31,473 bases of DNA from Bacillota bacterium (GTDB taxonomy: Bacteria > Bacillota > Clostridia > Christensenellales > Aristaeellaceae). Location of the stretch: contig JAEWYP010000075.1 of assembly GCA_023395615.1 (NCBI GenBank), positions 1 through 31,473 on the forward strand, given 5' to 3'. The position numbers and the translations under genes are program-made. Under the pieces are notes generated by a model, which was not told the DNA's origin, made no database searches, and saw nothing but the letters and a program-made list of their open reading frames with translations. Positions within the stretch are counted from its first letter, which is position 1. The number at the start of each line of letters is the position of its first letter. Below, one piece after another: positions 1-7,816 of this stretch.

Positions 1-800
1 CAAAGCTGATCGCGGCGGGGCAACAGCCCCGGCAGGCCAAACAGCGAGGCCATCTGGACCGACAGATTCGCAAGCGCAAGCGCGGTGGCGGTATCGCTGT
101 TTTCCCGTGCGTAAGCGCCAAGCATGGAAAGCCCCTGCTCCATCTGGGCGAGGTTACTCAGCAGGCTTTTGCGGGTCATCTTCAGGGCCTGCTCGTTATC
201 GCCGCGCAGCGCGCACAGGGAGGAGCTGAGCACGGCCGGGCCTGCCTGCGGTTGCAGGCGGTTAAAAAGCGCCTCCGCTTTTTCCGTTTCTTTCAGCATT
301 GTGTAGCAGCTGATCAGGATCATCGTGGCCCGGTACGTGTATTCGGGGGCGCAGCCCGCCAGCACTTCCTCGTACAGGGCGGCGGTACTGCGGAAATACG
401 CCATTGTTTCGTCCGGGGTCAGGTTCTCCTTGAGAATCAGGAGGGGTTGAAACAGATACCCAAGGGCAAATTTGAGCGGCAAGCTGTTGGGGTATTCCCG
501 GTATAGGCTCTGGCAGTAAGCCCAGCCCGCGTCGAACCCCTGCGCCTCATAGACGGCGCGGGCTTTGGCGGTATACGCTTCGATTTCGGCGTTCTCGGGC
601 TCGCTGCCAAAGCACAGCAGCTCGTCCACCGTAGCGCCAAGCGCCCGGGCCGTGGGCGCCAGCAGCGTAATATCCGGGCAGGTAGCCCCGGTTTCCCACT
701 TGCTTACGGCGGACGTGGTAACCCCCAGCTTTTCGGCCAACTGTTCCTGCGTCAGGTTCTTTTCCCTGCGTTTGCGCGCGATGACTTCTCCGATCTTCAT
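1..800 (-). CDS. XRE-family HTH transcriptional regulator (C-terminus cut by left edge)
   Basis: Reads off the left edge; 266 residues are visible. The N-terminus starts MKIGEVIARKRREKNLTQEQ, and residues 3-58 form a classic lambda-repressor-like helix-turn-helix (LTQEQLAEKLGVTTSAVSKWE) that binds DNA. The rest is alpha-helical and alanine/leucine-rich, with paired-helix spacing suggesting TPR-like repeats (for example around AEALFNRLQ and DTATALALANLSVQ), a common sensor arrangement in Firmicute XRE regulators; the TPR assignment is inference. The ATG at 800 is chosen because AAGGAGG lies 7 nt upstream on the minus strand. It is divergent from lspA. Its own promoter carries an inverted repeat, so autoregulation is likely. 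Targets and ligand are unknown. Confidence 0.85.
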   Translation of the reverse strand, partial: MKIGEVIARKRREKNLTQEQLAEKLGVTTSAVSKWETGATCPDITLLAPTARALGATVDELLCFGSEPENAEIEAYTAKARAVYEAQGFDAGWAYCQSLYREYPNSLPLKFALGYLFQPLLILKENLTPDETMAYFRSTAALYEEVLAGCAPEYTYRATMILISCYTMLKETEKAEALFNRLQPQAGPAVLSSSLCALRGDNEQALKMTRKSLLSNLAQMEQGLSMLGAYARENSDTATALALANLSVQMASLFGLPGLLPRRDQL

Positions 801-832
801 GCGGCGGCCTCCTTCGGTTTGGTTCTGTGCTG

Positions 833-861
833 ATTGTAACTTTTCCGCGTCGGAAAAACAA
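833..861 (-). promoter_or_regulatory. Sigma-A promoter of the XRE regulator
   Basis: On the minus strand a -35 TTGTTT (complement of 856-861) and a -10 TACAAT (complement of 833-838) are separated by 17 nt. The -10 lies about 33 nt upstream of the regulator's ATG. In the rest of the divergent gap (862-1015) I see only an imperfect inverted repeat GTTGCCTG/CAGGCAAAC near 895-935 and no convincing gene. Confidence 0.6.
841..857. promoter_or_regulatory. Inverted-repeat operator candidate inside the XRE promoter
   Basis: TTTTCCG-CGT-CGGAAAA is a perfect 7-bp inverted repeat with a 3-bp centre. It lies between the -35 and -10 of the minus-strand promoter, where a bound repressor would block RNA polymerase. 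The likely ligand is the XRE protein itself (inference). Confidence 0.5.
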
Positions 862-1015
862 CGGAGGCGTGCTGTGGGGGATAGCGCGCTATGGTTGCCT
901 GACAGGAAAGAAAAACTGCCGGACAGGCAAACGGGTTGCATGCTATATGGCTTTGTCCGACCTGCCAATGAAGGCGGCGTACAAACCGAAAACAGAAACA
1001 AATGTTCGTCAATCA

Positions 1016-1044
1016 TTGCAAACCTGAATCTGTTCTGGTATGAT
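1016..1044 (+). promoter_or_regulatory. Sigma-A promoter of lspA-rluD
   Basis: TTGCAA (1016-1021), a 17-nt spacer and TATGAT (1039-1044), with an extended -10 TG at 1036-1037. Transcription would start near 1051. The ATG at 1040 lies inside this -10, so it cannot be the lspA start. Confidence 0.75.
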
Positions 1045-1102
1045 ACTGGGGATGGAAAAGGCTTTGGAAAAGCCTGATCACAGCGGAAAGGGGGCGCGGA
1101 GG

Positions 1103-1600
1103 ATGGCTGTCTGGCTTGCGGCGCTCGGCGTTTTTCTGCTGGATCGCCTGGCCAAGGTGTTGGCGGTGGACGGGCTGGCGGTTGGTTCCACCGTGCCGGT
1201 ACTCCCTGGGGTGCTGGAGTGGCGGCTGACCCATAACGCGGGGGTGGCGCTGGGGCTGCTCTCCGGCAATACGGTCGCCGTGCTGGTGCTGCCGATTGCT
1301 TTGGTGCTGTTGGGTTGGGCGATTTTTCGCCGCTTCCGCACCACGCCGTTTACCCGCTTCGCGATGGCGTTGGCGGCGGGTGGTTTTGCCGGAAACCTGC
1401 TGGATCGGATTTTGCAGGGATACGTGGTGGATATGATTTATTTCCCCTGGATGCCCTGGTATATCTGCAATCCGGCGGATATCGCCATTTGCCTGGGGGT
1501 TGCGCTGCTGGCGGTCAGCCTGATCTGGCGCCCGCAGGACTGGATGCGGAAATCGGAGGCGAAAACGCGTGAAACGGACCGAACTGATCGCGCCGATTGA
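1103..1600 (+). CDS. lspA: Lipoprotein signal peptidase (signal peptidase II)
   Basis: Membrane aspartyl protease that cleaves the signal peptide of prolipoproteins just before the lipid-modified cysteine. From the chosen start it has 165 residues, the usual size. Visible marks are four hydrophobic segments, the THNAGVALGL block (residues 43-52), GGFAGNLLDR with catalytic Asp101, and ICNPADIAI with catalytic Asp126. The ATG at 1103 is chosen because AAGGGGG lies about 8 nt upstream and because the longer reading from 1040 would begin inside the promoter -10. The C-terminal tail is basic and polar and overlaps the rluD start by 32 nt, so the two genes are co-transcribed, the usual Firmicute pairing. 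Confidence 0.95.
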   Translation: MAVWLAALGVFLLDRLAKVLAVDGLAVGSTVPVLPGVLEWRLTHNAGVALGLLSGNTVAVLVLPIALVLLGWAIFRRFRTTPFTRFAMALAAGGFAGNLLDRILQGYVVDMIYFPWMPWYICNPADIAICLGVALLAVSLIWRPQDWMRKSEAKTRETDRTDRAD

Positions 1601-2492
1601 CGCGCGGCTGGACCTGCTGGTGGCGCAGGGCACAGGCGCGACGCGCTCGCAGGCGGCCAAGTGGATTGCTGCCGGGCTTTGCCGGGTCAACGGCCATACT
1701 GCGCTCAAGGCTGGGGCGGCCGTGCGTGCGGGCGACCGCGTGGAGGCGGATATCCCCGACCCGGTGGAAGCGGCCGTGGAAAAAGAAGAAATCCCCATAC
1801 AGTTTCTCTATCAGGACGAGGATCTGGCGGTGGTGAACAAGCCCTGCGGCATGGTGGTGCATCCCGCGGCGGGCAACGAAACCGGTACGCTGGTCAACGC
1901 CCTGCTGTTTGCCATCCCCGACCTGTCCGGCATCGGCGGGGTAAAGCGGCCCGGCATCGTGCACCGTCTGGACAAGGACACCAGCGGGGTATTGCTGATT
2001 GCCAAGAACGACGCGGCGCACCTGTCGCTGAGCGCCCAGTTGAAGGAACGCTCCATGGAAAAGCACTATCTGGCCGTGGCGGAGGGAACCGTGAAGGACG
2101 ATTGCGGGCGTATTGACCGGCCGATTGCCCGCAGCCCGAAGGACCGCAAGAAAATGGCGATCGTGGAGGGCGGCAGGCCCGCGCAGACGGAGTGGCGGCT
2201 GCTGGAGGCGCTGCGCGGCGCGTCGCTGCTAGACGTGCATATTTTAACCGGCCGCACGCATCAGATTCGCGTGCATCTGCAAAGCATCGGGCACCCGGTG
2301 GCGGGCGACCCGCTTTACGGGCTTAAACACGGCGTAGCGGCGCCCCGGCTGATGTTGCACGCCTACACGCTGGCCTTTACCCACCCGCGCACGGGGGAGC
2401 GCATGCGTTTTACCGCCCCCCTGCCGGACGAATACCGGGAGGCTCTGCAAAAGCTGCGGCCGGACCCCAAAGCCCCGCTGCCGTTGGAATAG
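1569..2492 (+). CDS. rluD: RluA/RluD-family 23S rRNA pseudouridine synthase
   Basis: Isomerises specific uridines to pseudouridine in 23S rRNA helices. It has 307 residues. An S4 RNA-binding domain occupies about residues 12-60, followed by the catalytic domain with GIVHRLDKDTSGVLLIAK, where Asp135 is the nucleophile. GRTHQIRVHLQSIGHPVAGDPLYG is the conserved C-terminal family motif. The start is GTG at 1569 with GGAGG about 10 nt upstream; it begins inside lspA. Equivalent to Bacillus ylyB by position after lspA. The target uridine positions cannot be told from sequence, so the symbol denotes the family. Confidence 0.9.
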   Translation: MKRTELIAPIDARLDLLVAQGTGATRSQAAKWIAAGLCRVNGHTALKAGAAVRAGDRVEADIPDPVEAAVEKEEIPIQFLYQDEDLAVVNKPCGMVVHPAAGNETGTLVNALLFAIPDLSGIGGVKRPGIVHRLDKDTSGVLLIAKNDAAHLSLSAQLKERSMEKHYLAVAEGTVKDDCGRIDRPIARSPKDRKKMAIVEGGRPAQTEWRLLEALRGASLLDVHILTGRTHQIRVHLQSIGHPVAGDPLYGLKHGVAAPRLMLHAYTLAFTHPRTGERMRFTAPLPDEYREALQKLRPDPKAPLPLE

Positions 2493-2518
2493 GCGGCCGC
2501 CGGTATCGCGCGATGCGC

Positions 2519-2547
2519 TTCCTTTTGCCCCTTCGGTATGGTATAAT
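2519..2547 (+). promoter_or_regulatory. Extended -10 promoter of the rimO-pgsA-pncC-recA operon
   Basis: A perfect TATAAT at 2542-2547 is preceded by TGG (extended -10, 2539-2541). The -35 (TTCCTT, 2519-2524) is weak, as expected for an extended -10 promoter. It lies 38 nt upstream of the rimO ATG. Confidence 0.7.
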
Positions 2548-2585
2548 ACGAACGTTGGAAACCAATGCACATAAGGAGCGCGAGA

Positions 2586-3896
2586 ATGGTCAAAGTCGGC
2601 GTGGTATCGCTGGGATGCGCGAAAAACCGGGTGGATACGGAACTGATGCTGGGGATACTGGAACACGCGGGGTACGAGCTGACCGCCAACGAGGCCGAGG
2701 CGGATGTGCTGATCGTGAACACCTGCGGTTTTATCGACCCGGCCAAGGAAGAATCCGTGGATACGCTGCTTTCCTGCGCGCAATATAAAAAAACGGGCCG
2801 CCTCAAGCTGCTGGTGGCCACCGGCTGCCTGGTGCAGCGTTATGAAAAAGAACTGGTGACGGAACTGCCGGAAGTGGACCTGCTGCTGGGCGTGAACCAG
2901 TACGAGCGGTTGCCTGAGGCGATCCGGGAAGCGCTGCTGGGGAAACACGCCGTATACTGTGAGGACGACCACCACATTTTATCCGGCGAGCGGGTGCTGA
3001 CCACGCCGCCGTACATGGCGTATGTGCGGATCGCGGACGGATGCGACAACCGCTGCGCCTACTGCGCCATTCCGCTGATCCGGGGCGGGTTCCGTTCCCG
3101 CCCGATGGCCGACGTGCTGGACGAAATCCGTTCGCTGGCCGCGCGCGGCGTGAAGGAATTTGTGCTGGTGGCGCAGGATACCTCCCGGTTTGGCATGGAT
3201 ACGGAAGGCCGTTCGCTGCTGCCCGCGCTTTTGGAACAGGCGGCGGCGATCCCGGGGGTGGAATGGCTGCGCGTGCTGTACTGCTACCCCGACGAGGTGA
3301 GCGACGAACTGCTGACCGTGATGGCCGCGCACTCCAACATCTGCCGGTATATCGACCTGCCTTTGCAGCACGCCGACCCGGTGGTGCTGCGCCGCATGAA
3401 TCGCCGAGGCGACATGGGCAAGGTGCGCGCGTTCCTTACAAAGGCGCGGGAAATGGGCTTTACCCTGCGCACGACCCTGATCGTCGGGTTCCCTGGGGAA
3501 ACGGAAGCGCAGTTTGACGCGCTGCTCGCCTTTGTCCGGGAGATGCAGTTTGACCGGCTGGGCGCTTTCGCCTATTCGGCGGAGGAGGATACGCCCGCCG
3601 CGACCATGGGCGATCAGGTGCCGGAAGAAGAAAAACAGCGTCGGCTGGATGCCGTGATGACCCTTCAGCAGGCCATCTCGCTGGAACGCAACCGCCTGCG
3701 GGTGGGCAGCGAGGAACGGGTGCTGGTGGAAAGCATCCGGGAGGATGGCGCAGCCGTGGCGCGTTCCGCCGCCGAAGCGCCCGATTCCGACGGGCTACTG
3801 TACCTCACGGGTGCGGCGGGGCTTGCGCCGGGGGATTTTGCCATGGCCCGCATCACCGATGCGCAGACCTATGACCTTTCGGGAGTGATTTTATGA
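2586..3896 (+). CDS. rimO: Ribosomal protein uS12 methylthiotransferase RimO
   Basis: Radical-SAM enzyme that methylthiolates an aspartate of ribosomal protein uS12. It has 436 residues in the standard three-domain order. The N-terminal MTTase domain carries the first iron-sulfur cluster ligands Cys11 (SLGC), Cys47 (NTCGF) and Cys81 (ATGC). The radical SAM domain has GCDNRCAYC with Cys153, Cys157 and Cys160, and a TRAM domain follows at the C-terminus. The ATG at 2586 is chosen over the in-frame ATG at 2565 because AAGGAG sits exactly 7 nt upstream. It overlaps pgsA by 4 nt (ATGA), so translation is coupled. The SLGCAKN start and IPLIRG after the SAM motif point to RimO rather than MiaB. Confidence 0.93.
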   Translation: MVKVGVVSLGCAKNRVDTELMLGILEHAGYELTANEAEADVLIVNTCGFIDPAKEESVDTLLSCAQYKKTGRLKLLVATGCLVQRYEKELVTELPEVDLLLGVNQYERLPEAIREALLGKHAVYCEDDHHILSGERVLTTPPYMAYVRIADGCDNRCAYCAIPLIRGGFRSRPMADVLDEIRSLAARGVKEFVLVAQDTSRFGMDTEGRSLLPALLEQAAAIPGVEWLRVLYCYPDEVSDELLTVMAAHSNICRYIDLPLQHADPVVLRRMNRRGDMGKVRAFLTKAREMGFTLRTTLIVGFPGETEAQFDALLAFVREMQFDRLGAFAYSAEEDTPAATMGDQVPEEEKQRRLDAVMTLQQAISLERNRLRVGSEERVLVESIREDGAAVARSAAEAPDSDGLLYLTGAAGLAPGDFAMARITDAQTYDLSGVIL

Positions 3897-4435
3897 ATTT
3901 GCCGAACCGGCTTACGATCACGCGCATCGCGCTGGTGCCGGTCGTGGTGATCCTTTTGCAGTTTCCCGATCCTGTGTGGCAGGCGCTTGCGCTGGCCGCG
4001 TTTATCGCGGCCTCCTTTACGGACTGGCTGGACGGGTATCTGGCGCGCAAACACCAGACGGTCACCAATTTTGGCAAGTTTCTGGACCCGGTGGCGGATA
4101 AGCTGCTGGTGCTGTCCACCATGATCGCGCTGGCCGGGCTGGGCCGCTTCCCCGCGTGGGTCTGCATCGTGGTGCTATTCCGGGAGATTTCGGTAGACGG
4201 GTTAAGGCTGGTGGCGGTGGAACAGGGCCGCGTGATCGCCGCCGGGAAGCTGGGCAAGATCAAGACGACGCTGCAAATGCTGGCGATCGTGGCGGTCATG
4301 CTCGGCAACTGGCCCTTCGGTGCGTTCCCGATGGATCAGGTGTTGATGTACGCCGCCGTCGCGATGACGTTATGGTCCGGCGTGGATTACTTTATCCGTA
4401 ATGGCGAAGTGCTGATGCAGGGCGGCGTAAAATGA
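3893..4435 (+). CDS. pgsA: CDP-diacylglycerol--glycerol-3-phosphate 3-phosphatidyltransferase
   Basis: Integral membrane enzyme that makes phosphatidylglycerol-phosphate from CDP-diacylglycerol and glycerol-3-phosphate. It has 180 residues, the normal size. The full CDP-alcohol phosphotransferase signature is present: Asp44, Asp47-Gly48, Ala51-Arg52, Gly61, Asp65 and Asp69 (DWLDGYLARK ... GKFLDPVADK), followed by several hydrophobic segments. MNLPNRLTITRIALVPV is the typical PgsA N-terminus. The gene overlaps rimO by ATGA at its start and pncC by ATGA at its end, so it sits mid-operon. The rimO-pgsA-cinA-recA order is common in Clostridia and Bacilli. Confidence 0.95.
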   Translation: MNLPNRLTITRIALVPVVVILLQFPDPVWQALALAAFIAASFTDWLDGYLARKHQTVTNFGKFLDPVADKLLVLSTMIALAGLGRFPAWVCIVVLFREISVDGLRLVAVEQGRVIAAGKLGKIKTTLQMLAIVAVMLGNWPFGAFPMDQVLMYAAVAMTLWSGVDYFIRNGEVLMQGGVK

Positions 4436-4914
4436 GCGATTTGCATGCGCTGGCGGCCGAAACGGTCCGGCTGGCGACCGAGAAGGGCGTAACCCTCGGC
4501 ACGGCGGAGAGCCTGACCGCGGGGCTGATCGCCGCGACGATCGCGGATATCTCCGGCGCGTCCAAAGTGCTGATGGGCGGAATCGTGAGCTACGACCCGC
4601 GCGTGAAGCACGAACTGCTGGGGGTATCACAGGCAGTCATCGACAGCGTGGGCGTGGCGAGCGAACCCTGCGCCCGCCAGATGGCGGACGGCGCGCGAAA
4701 CGCCCTGAAGGTGACGGTCGCGGTCAGCGCCACGGGCGTGGCGGGGCCGACGGGCGGCACCCCGGAAGCTCCGGTGGGCACGGTATATATCGGCTGCTCG
4801 TCCCCGAACGGTACCCGCGTGGAGCGCTGCCTGTTTTCCGGCGACCGGCAGGCGGTTCGGGAGCAGACCGTAGCGCGGGCGCTTCAAATGATGATTGAAT
4901 CCATTCAGGCTTAA
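4432..4914 (+). CDS. pncC: CinA C-terminal domain protein / nicotinamide-nucleotide amidohydrolase
   Basis: A 160-residue stand-alone CinA C-terminal domain. In this family the domain deamidates nicotinamide mononucleotide to nicotinate mononucleotide in NAD salvage. Visible motifs are GTAESLTAGLIAATIAD, GGIVSYDPRVKHELLGV, and ATGVAGPTGGTPEAPVGTVYIG. The N-terminal molybdopterin-binding (COG1058) half found in full-length CinA is missing, and there is no trace of it upstream, because the ATG overlaps the pgsA stop. This short form is a recognised variant rather than a truncation. recA follows after 21 nt, matching the classical cinA-recA pairing. Confidence 0.9.
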   Translation: MSDLHALAAETVRLATEKGVTLGTAESLTAGLIAATIADISGASKVLMGGIVSYDPRVKHELLGVSQAVIDSVGVASEPCARQMADGARNALKVTVAVSATGVAGPTGGTPEAPVGTVYIGCSSPNGTRVERCLFSGDRQAVREQTVARALQMMIESIQA

Positions 4915-4935
4915 TACGAAAGGTGGTTGCGCAGC

Positions 4936-6117
4936 ATGGCCCAGAAAAAAGACGGCCCCTCCAAAACGATCGGCACCGCAAACGTGGACAAGAACGACGC
5001 TGTGGCGCTGAAAGCGGAAAAAATGAAGGCGCTGGAAAGCGCATTGAACCAGTTGAATAAGAATTACGGCAAGGGAACCGTGATGAAGTTCAGCGACGCG
5101 GCAGCCATCCAGAACCTTCAGGTGATCCCCACGGGGAACCTGCAGCTGGATCTTGCGCTGGGCGTTGGCGGACTGCCCCGTGGGCGCGTGGTGGAGATTT
5201 TCGGGCCGGAGAGCAGCGGTAAAACCACCGTGGCGCTGCACTGCGTGGCGGAGGCTCAAAAAGCGGGCGGCGTGGCTGCGTTTATCGACGCGGAACACGC
5301 GCTGGACCCGACCTATGCCAAAAAGCTGGGCGTGGATATCGACAACCTTTATATCAGCCAGCCGGATACCGGCGAGCAGGCGCTGGAAATTTGCGAGGCG
5401 CTGGTGCGTTCCGGGGCGGTGGATATCGTGGTCATCGACTCGGTGGCCGCGCTGGTGCCCAAGGCGGAAATCGAAGGCGAAATGGGGGACAGCTTCGTAG
5501 GCTTGCAGGCCCGGCTCATGAGCCAGGCGCTGCGCAAGCTGACCGGCGTCATCAGCAAAACGAACGCGGTGGCGATCTTTATCAACCAGTTGCGTGAAAA
5601 AGTCGGCGTGATGTACGGCAACCCCGAAACCACGACCGGCGGCCGCGCCCTCAAATTTTATGCCAGCATCCGGCTGGATGTGCGTCGCGGCGAACAGTTA
5701 AAGAACGGCACCGAGGTAATCGGCAACCGCACCAAGGTGAAAGTGGTGAAAAACAAGGTAGCGCCGCCCTTCCGCATTGCCGAGTTCGATATCATCTACG
5801 GCGAGGGCATCAGCGAAGCCGGAACGCTTTTGGATATGGCGGTTGACCGCGATATTATCCACAAGAGCGGCGCGTGGTTCAGTTACGAGGATCAGCGAAT
5901 CGGTCAGGGCCGGGAGAACGCGCGCCAGTACCTGAAGGACAACCCCGACGTGGCCGACAAAATCGATAAAATTATCCGTACGGAAGCGCTTGCCGAGCTG
6001 GCAAGCAAAGCGGCGGGTACCCCGAGCGGCGCGACCGCCACGGTGGAGGAAGAGCTGGCCGAGGCGGACAAGGAATTGGCGGAGGAGGACCCCGACCTCG
6101 CCCTGCTGGACGAGTAA
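4936..6117 (+). CDS. recA: Recombinase RecA
   Basis: Forms ATP-dependent filaments on single-stranded DNA for homologous recombination and SOS co-protease activity. It has 393 residues. Walker A is GPESSGKTT (residues 90-98), and the L2-region block with NQLREKVGVMYGNPETTTGG is intact. The C-terminus is strongly acidic (EELAEADKELAEEDPDLALLDE), as usual. The ATG at 4936 is chosen: AAAGGTGG ends 9 nt upstream, whereas the in-frame TTG at 4927 would sit directly against that ribosome binding site. It is the last gene of the operon. I see no Firmicute-type LexA/DinR box (GAAC-N4-GTTC) in the 21-nt gap or just upstream. Confidence 0.98.
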   Translation: MAQKKDGPSKTIGTANVDKNDAVALKAEKMKALESALNQLNKNYGKGTVMKFSDAAAIQNLQVIPTGNLQLDLALGVGGLPRGRVVEIFGPESSGKTTVALHCVAEAQKAGGVAAFIDAEHALDPTYAKKLGVDIDNLYISQPDTGEQALEICEALVRSGAVDIVVIDSVAALVPKAEIEGEMGDSFVGLQARLMSQALRKLTGVISKTNAVAIFINQLREKVGVMYGNPETTTGGRALKFYASIRLDVRRGEQLKNGTEVIGNRTKVKVVKNKVAPPFRIAEFDIIYGEGISEAGTLLDMAVDRDIIHKSGAWFSYEDQRIGQGRENARQYLKDNPDVADKIDKIIRTEALAELASKAAGTPSGATATVEEELAEADKELAEEDPDLALLDE

Positions 6118-6203
6118 GCGGAACCGTTCGCCAGTGTGCGCTTTCCACCCCATAGGTCATCTCTGAAAACTGGTTGCGCAAAGTCGTAACGCAATTGTAC
6201 TGA

Positions 6204-6248
6204 GCAAGTAAAACCGCCGCCGGTAATTCCGGCGGCGGTTTTACTTGC
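6204..6248. terminator. Bidirectional intrinsic terminator after recA
   Basis: A perfect 20-bp stem (6204-6223 with 6229-6248) and a 5-nt TAATT loop. The core is AAAA-CCGCCGCCGG/CCGGCGGCGG-TTTT, so it offers a GC-rich hairpin plus U-run in both directions. It separates recA from the convergent sugar operon that ends at 6398. The rest of the gap, 6118-6203 and 6249-6397, shows no supported gene. Confidence 0.9.
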
Positions 6249-6397
6249 AGAAAAGTTCCGATTTTTTGGCGTCCGCATTGCACAGGGTGTTCTGGCACAC
6301 TCGATTTGAGGCGGCATGCCTGCCGTTGCCGCGCTCTTAACCGGTTATTCAGTGAATGGTGATCTGAAAGTCCACAGAGGTTCTCGGCAGACTGCAA

Positions 6398-6700
6398 TCA
6401 GCAAGCGTCGGGTTTGGTAGCGCCTTCCAGCGCGGCCTCCACGCGAGTCAGTTCATCTCTGTGCTCGCGGTGCACACCAACCCTTACGGAAGCTTGCCCC
6501 TGCAGCCCTTTCACCAGAAAATGATCGTTTTCCACCTTAAAAAACGGCTGACGAAGCTGGGGCAGATAACTGAATGCCCCCAGCGGGCGCAAACGAAGAA
6601 TATCTTCCTGCTCCATCGGCTTATCCAGCAGATAATCATAGGCCGACCAGCCCGCTTCTTCGCACGGCTCCGGAGAAACCAGTTTTTGAAGGATTTTCAT
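6398..6700 (-). CDS. Conserved-looking small protein of unknown function, coupled to the desulfurase-like gene
   Basis: A 100-residue protein that I do not recognise. It starts at the ATG at 6700, overlapping the preceding stop as ATGA, with AAAGGA about 9 nt upstream, so it is translationally coupled to the class V aminotransferase gene. It is soluble, with no signal peptide or membrane segment. It contains an aromatic-rich central part (GWSAYDYLL, GAFSYLPQLRQPFFKVENDHFLVKG) and ends with an acidic/basic helix. There are only two cysteines, at Cys13 and the C-terminal residue, so a metal cluster is unlikely. Coupling suggests an accessory or acceptor for the upstream PLP enzyme, but no function is claimed. 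It is the last gene of locus A. Confidence 0.75.
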   Translation of the reverse strand: MKILQKLVSPEPCEEAGWSAYDYLLDKPMEQEDILRLRPLGAFSYLPQLRQPFFKVENDHFLVKGLQGQASVRVGVHREHRDELTRVEAALEGATKPDAC

Positions 6701-7815
6701 GCGAATGTGTCCTTTCCGCCTGCTAAAACCCGTACCGCCGCCAGCAGCGCGTCGACGTCCGCCTCGGTGGTAAAACAGGAAAGGCTGGCGCGCAGCACGC
6801 CGCCTTTTTCGGTGCCAAGCCGACTGTGGATCAGCGGCGCGCATTGCAAACCGGAGCGAAGCACGATACCGTATGTGCCGTGCAGAATGTAAGCCGCGTC
6901 GGCGGGTGTGAGGCCTGCAAGGGTGAAACTGACGACCGGGCCGCCGCCGGGCGGGCCGTACAGCGTGATGCCGTAGGTATCGGCCAGACCCTGCCGCAGG
7001 CGAAGGGACAGCGCCGCTTCCTGCCGGGCGATCTGCGTTACGCCCTGCCCGAGCACCCAGCCAACACCCGCGTTCAGCGCGGCTACGCCCGGCGCATTTT
7101 GTGTGCCGGCTTCGTATTCGTATTCGCCTTCCTGATAAATCAGTTTTGCGCTGTCGCGCCCTGTGCCCCCGAAAAGAAGAGGCCGAAGGGCTACGCCCGG
7201 CCGAACGTAAAAACCGCCGGTGCCCTGCGGGCCGTACAGCGCTTTGTGCCCGGTAAAGGCCAGCGCGTCCGCACCCCACTCGTCCGCGCACACGGGCAGG
7301 CAGCCCGCGCTTTGGGAAACGTCCGCCAGAAACAGCATACCCCGCCGGTGCGCTTCGTAAGCCAGCGCCGCCATATCCTGTACCGCGCCGGTCACGTTGG
7401 AGCAATGGTTGACCACGAGCAGCGTACAATCCTCCGGCAGCGCCGCCACATCCGCCGGTTGAACGCGCCCCAGCGCGTCGCAGGGAAGCATCACCGGTTC
7501 CGGCGCCGCGTTATACAGCGGGCGCAAAACACTGTTATGTTCCAATGGCGTAACGGCGACGCGGCCCCCGCGTAGCGGCAGGCCGCGCAGCAGAATGTTG
7601 AGCGCCTCGGTTGCGCCGGAGGTGAAGAAGATGCGGTCTGTCGCCTGAACGCCCAACAGCCTGCCAAGGTTTTCCCGGCAGGCGGTAAACGGGTCCGGTC
7701 CCCCGCCCGCGTCGCGATACTGCGACGCGGGCGGCGCGGCCAGCGCCTGCGCGTGGGCTTCCAGCACGCAGGCAGGTTTGGGGTAAGTGGTCGCGGCGTT
7801 GTTGAGGTAGATCAT
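6697..7815 (-). CDS. Class V aminotransferase, cysteine desulfurase family (EF2568 type)
   Basis: PLP enzyme of the NifS/Csd fold, with 372 residues. It starts MIYLNNAATTYPKP, typical of the family. His93 (LEHNS), Asp165 (ADVSQ) and the Schiff-base Lys191 (FTGHKALYGPQGTGG) are in place. The candidate persulfide Cys325 lies in VLRSGLQCAPLIHSRLGT, the pattern of the EF2568-like subgroup, whose members are predicted to release sulfur or selenium from cysteine or selenocysteine. True substrate and acceptor are unknown; no isc/suf or selenium gene is nearby. It begins 1 nt after the isomerase-like gene's stop and overlaps the 100-aa gene, so it belongs to the sugar operon, which is unusual. A non-desulfurase aminotransferase or lyase role on an amino or sulfur-bearing substrate is possible. 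Confidence 0.85.
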   Translation of the reverse strand: MIYLNNAATTYPKPACVLEAHAQALAAPPASQYRDAGGGPDPFTACRENLGRLLGVQATDRIFFTSGATEALNILLRGLPLRGGRVAVTPLEHNSVLRPLYNAAPEPVMLPCDALGRVQPADVAALPEDCTLLVVNHCSNVTGAVQDMAALAYEAHRRGMLFLADVSQSAGCLPVCADEWGADALAFTGHKALYGPQGTGGFYVRPGVALRPLLFGGTGRDSAKLIYQEGEYEYEAGTQNAPGVAALNAGVGWVLGQGVTQIARQEAALSLRLRQGLADTYGITLYGPPGGGPVVSFTLAGLTPADAAYILHGTYGIVLRSGLQCAPLIHSRLGTEKGGVLRASLSCFTTEADVDALLAAVRVLAGGKDTFA

Positions 7816-7816
7816 G

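Noticed and set aside
827..1027. 66-codon plus-strand reading frame in the XRE/lspA gap
   Set aside because: No ribosome binding site, composition unlike the neighbours, and it runs over both promoters.
1040..1102. N-terminal extension of LspA from the ATG at 1040
   Set aside because: That ATG lies inside the TATGAT -10 element; the ATG at 1103 has a ribosome binding site.
4915..4935. Search for an SOS (LexA/DinR) box before recA
   Set aside because: No GAAC-N4-GTTC-like palindrome seen; recA appears to be driven from the rimO promoter, though a box farther upstream cannot be excluded by eye.
6398..7429. 343-codon minus-strand frame ending at 6398
   Set aside because: Only its last 100 codons, from the ATG at 6700, are real; the rest is an out-of-frame, arginine-rich reading of the aminotransferase gene.
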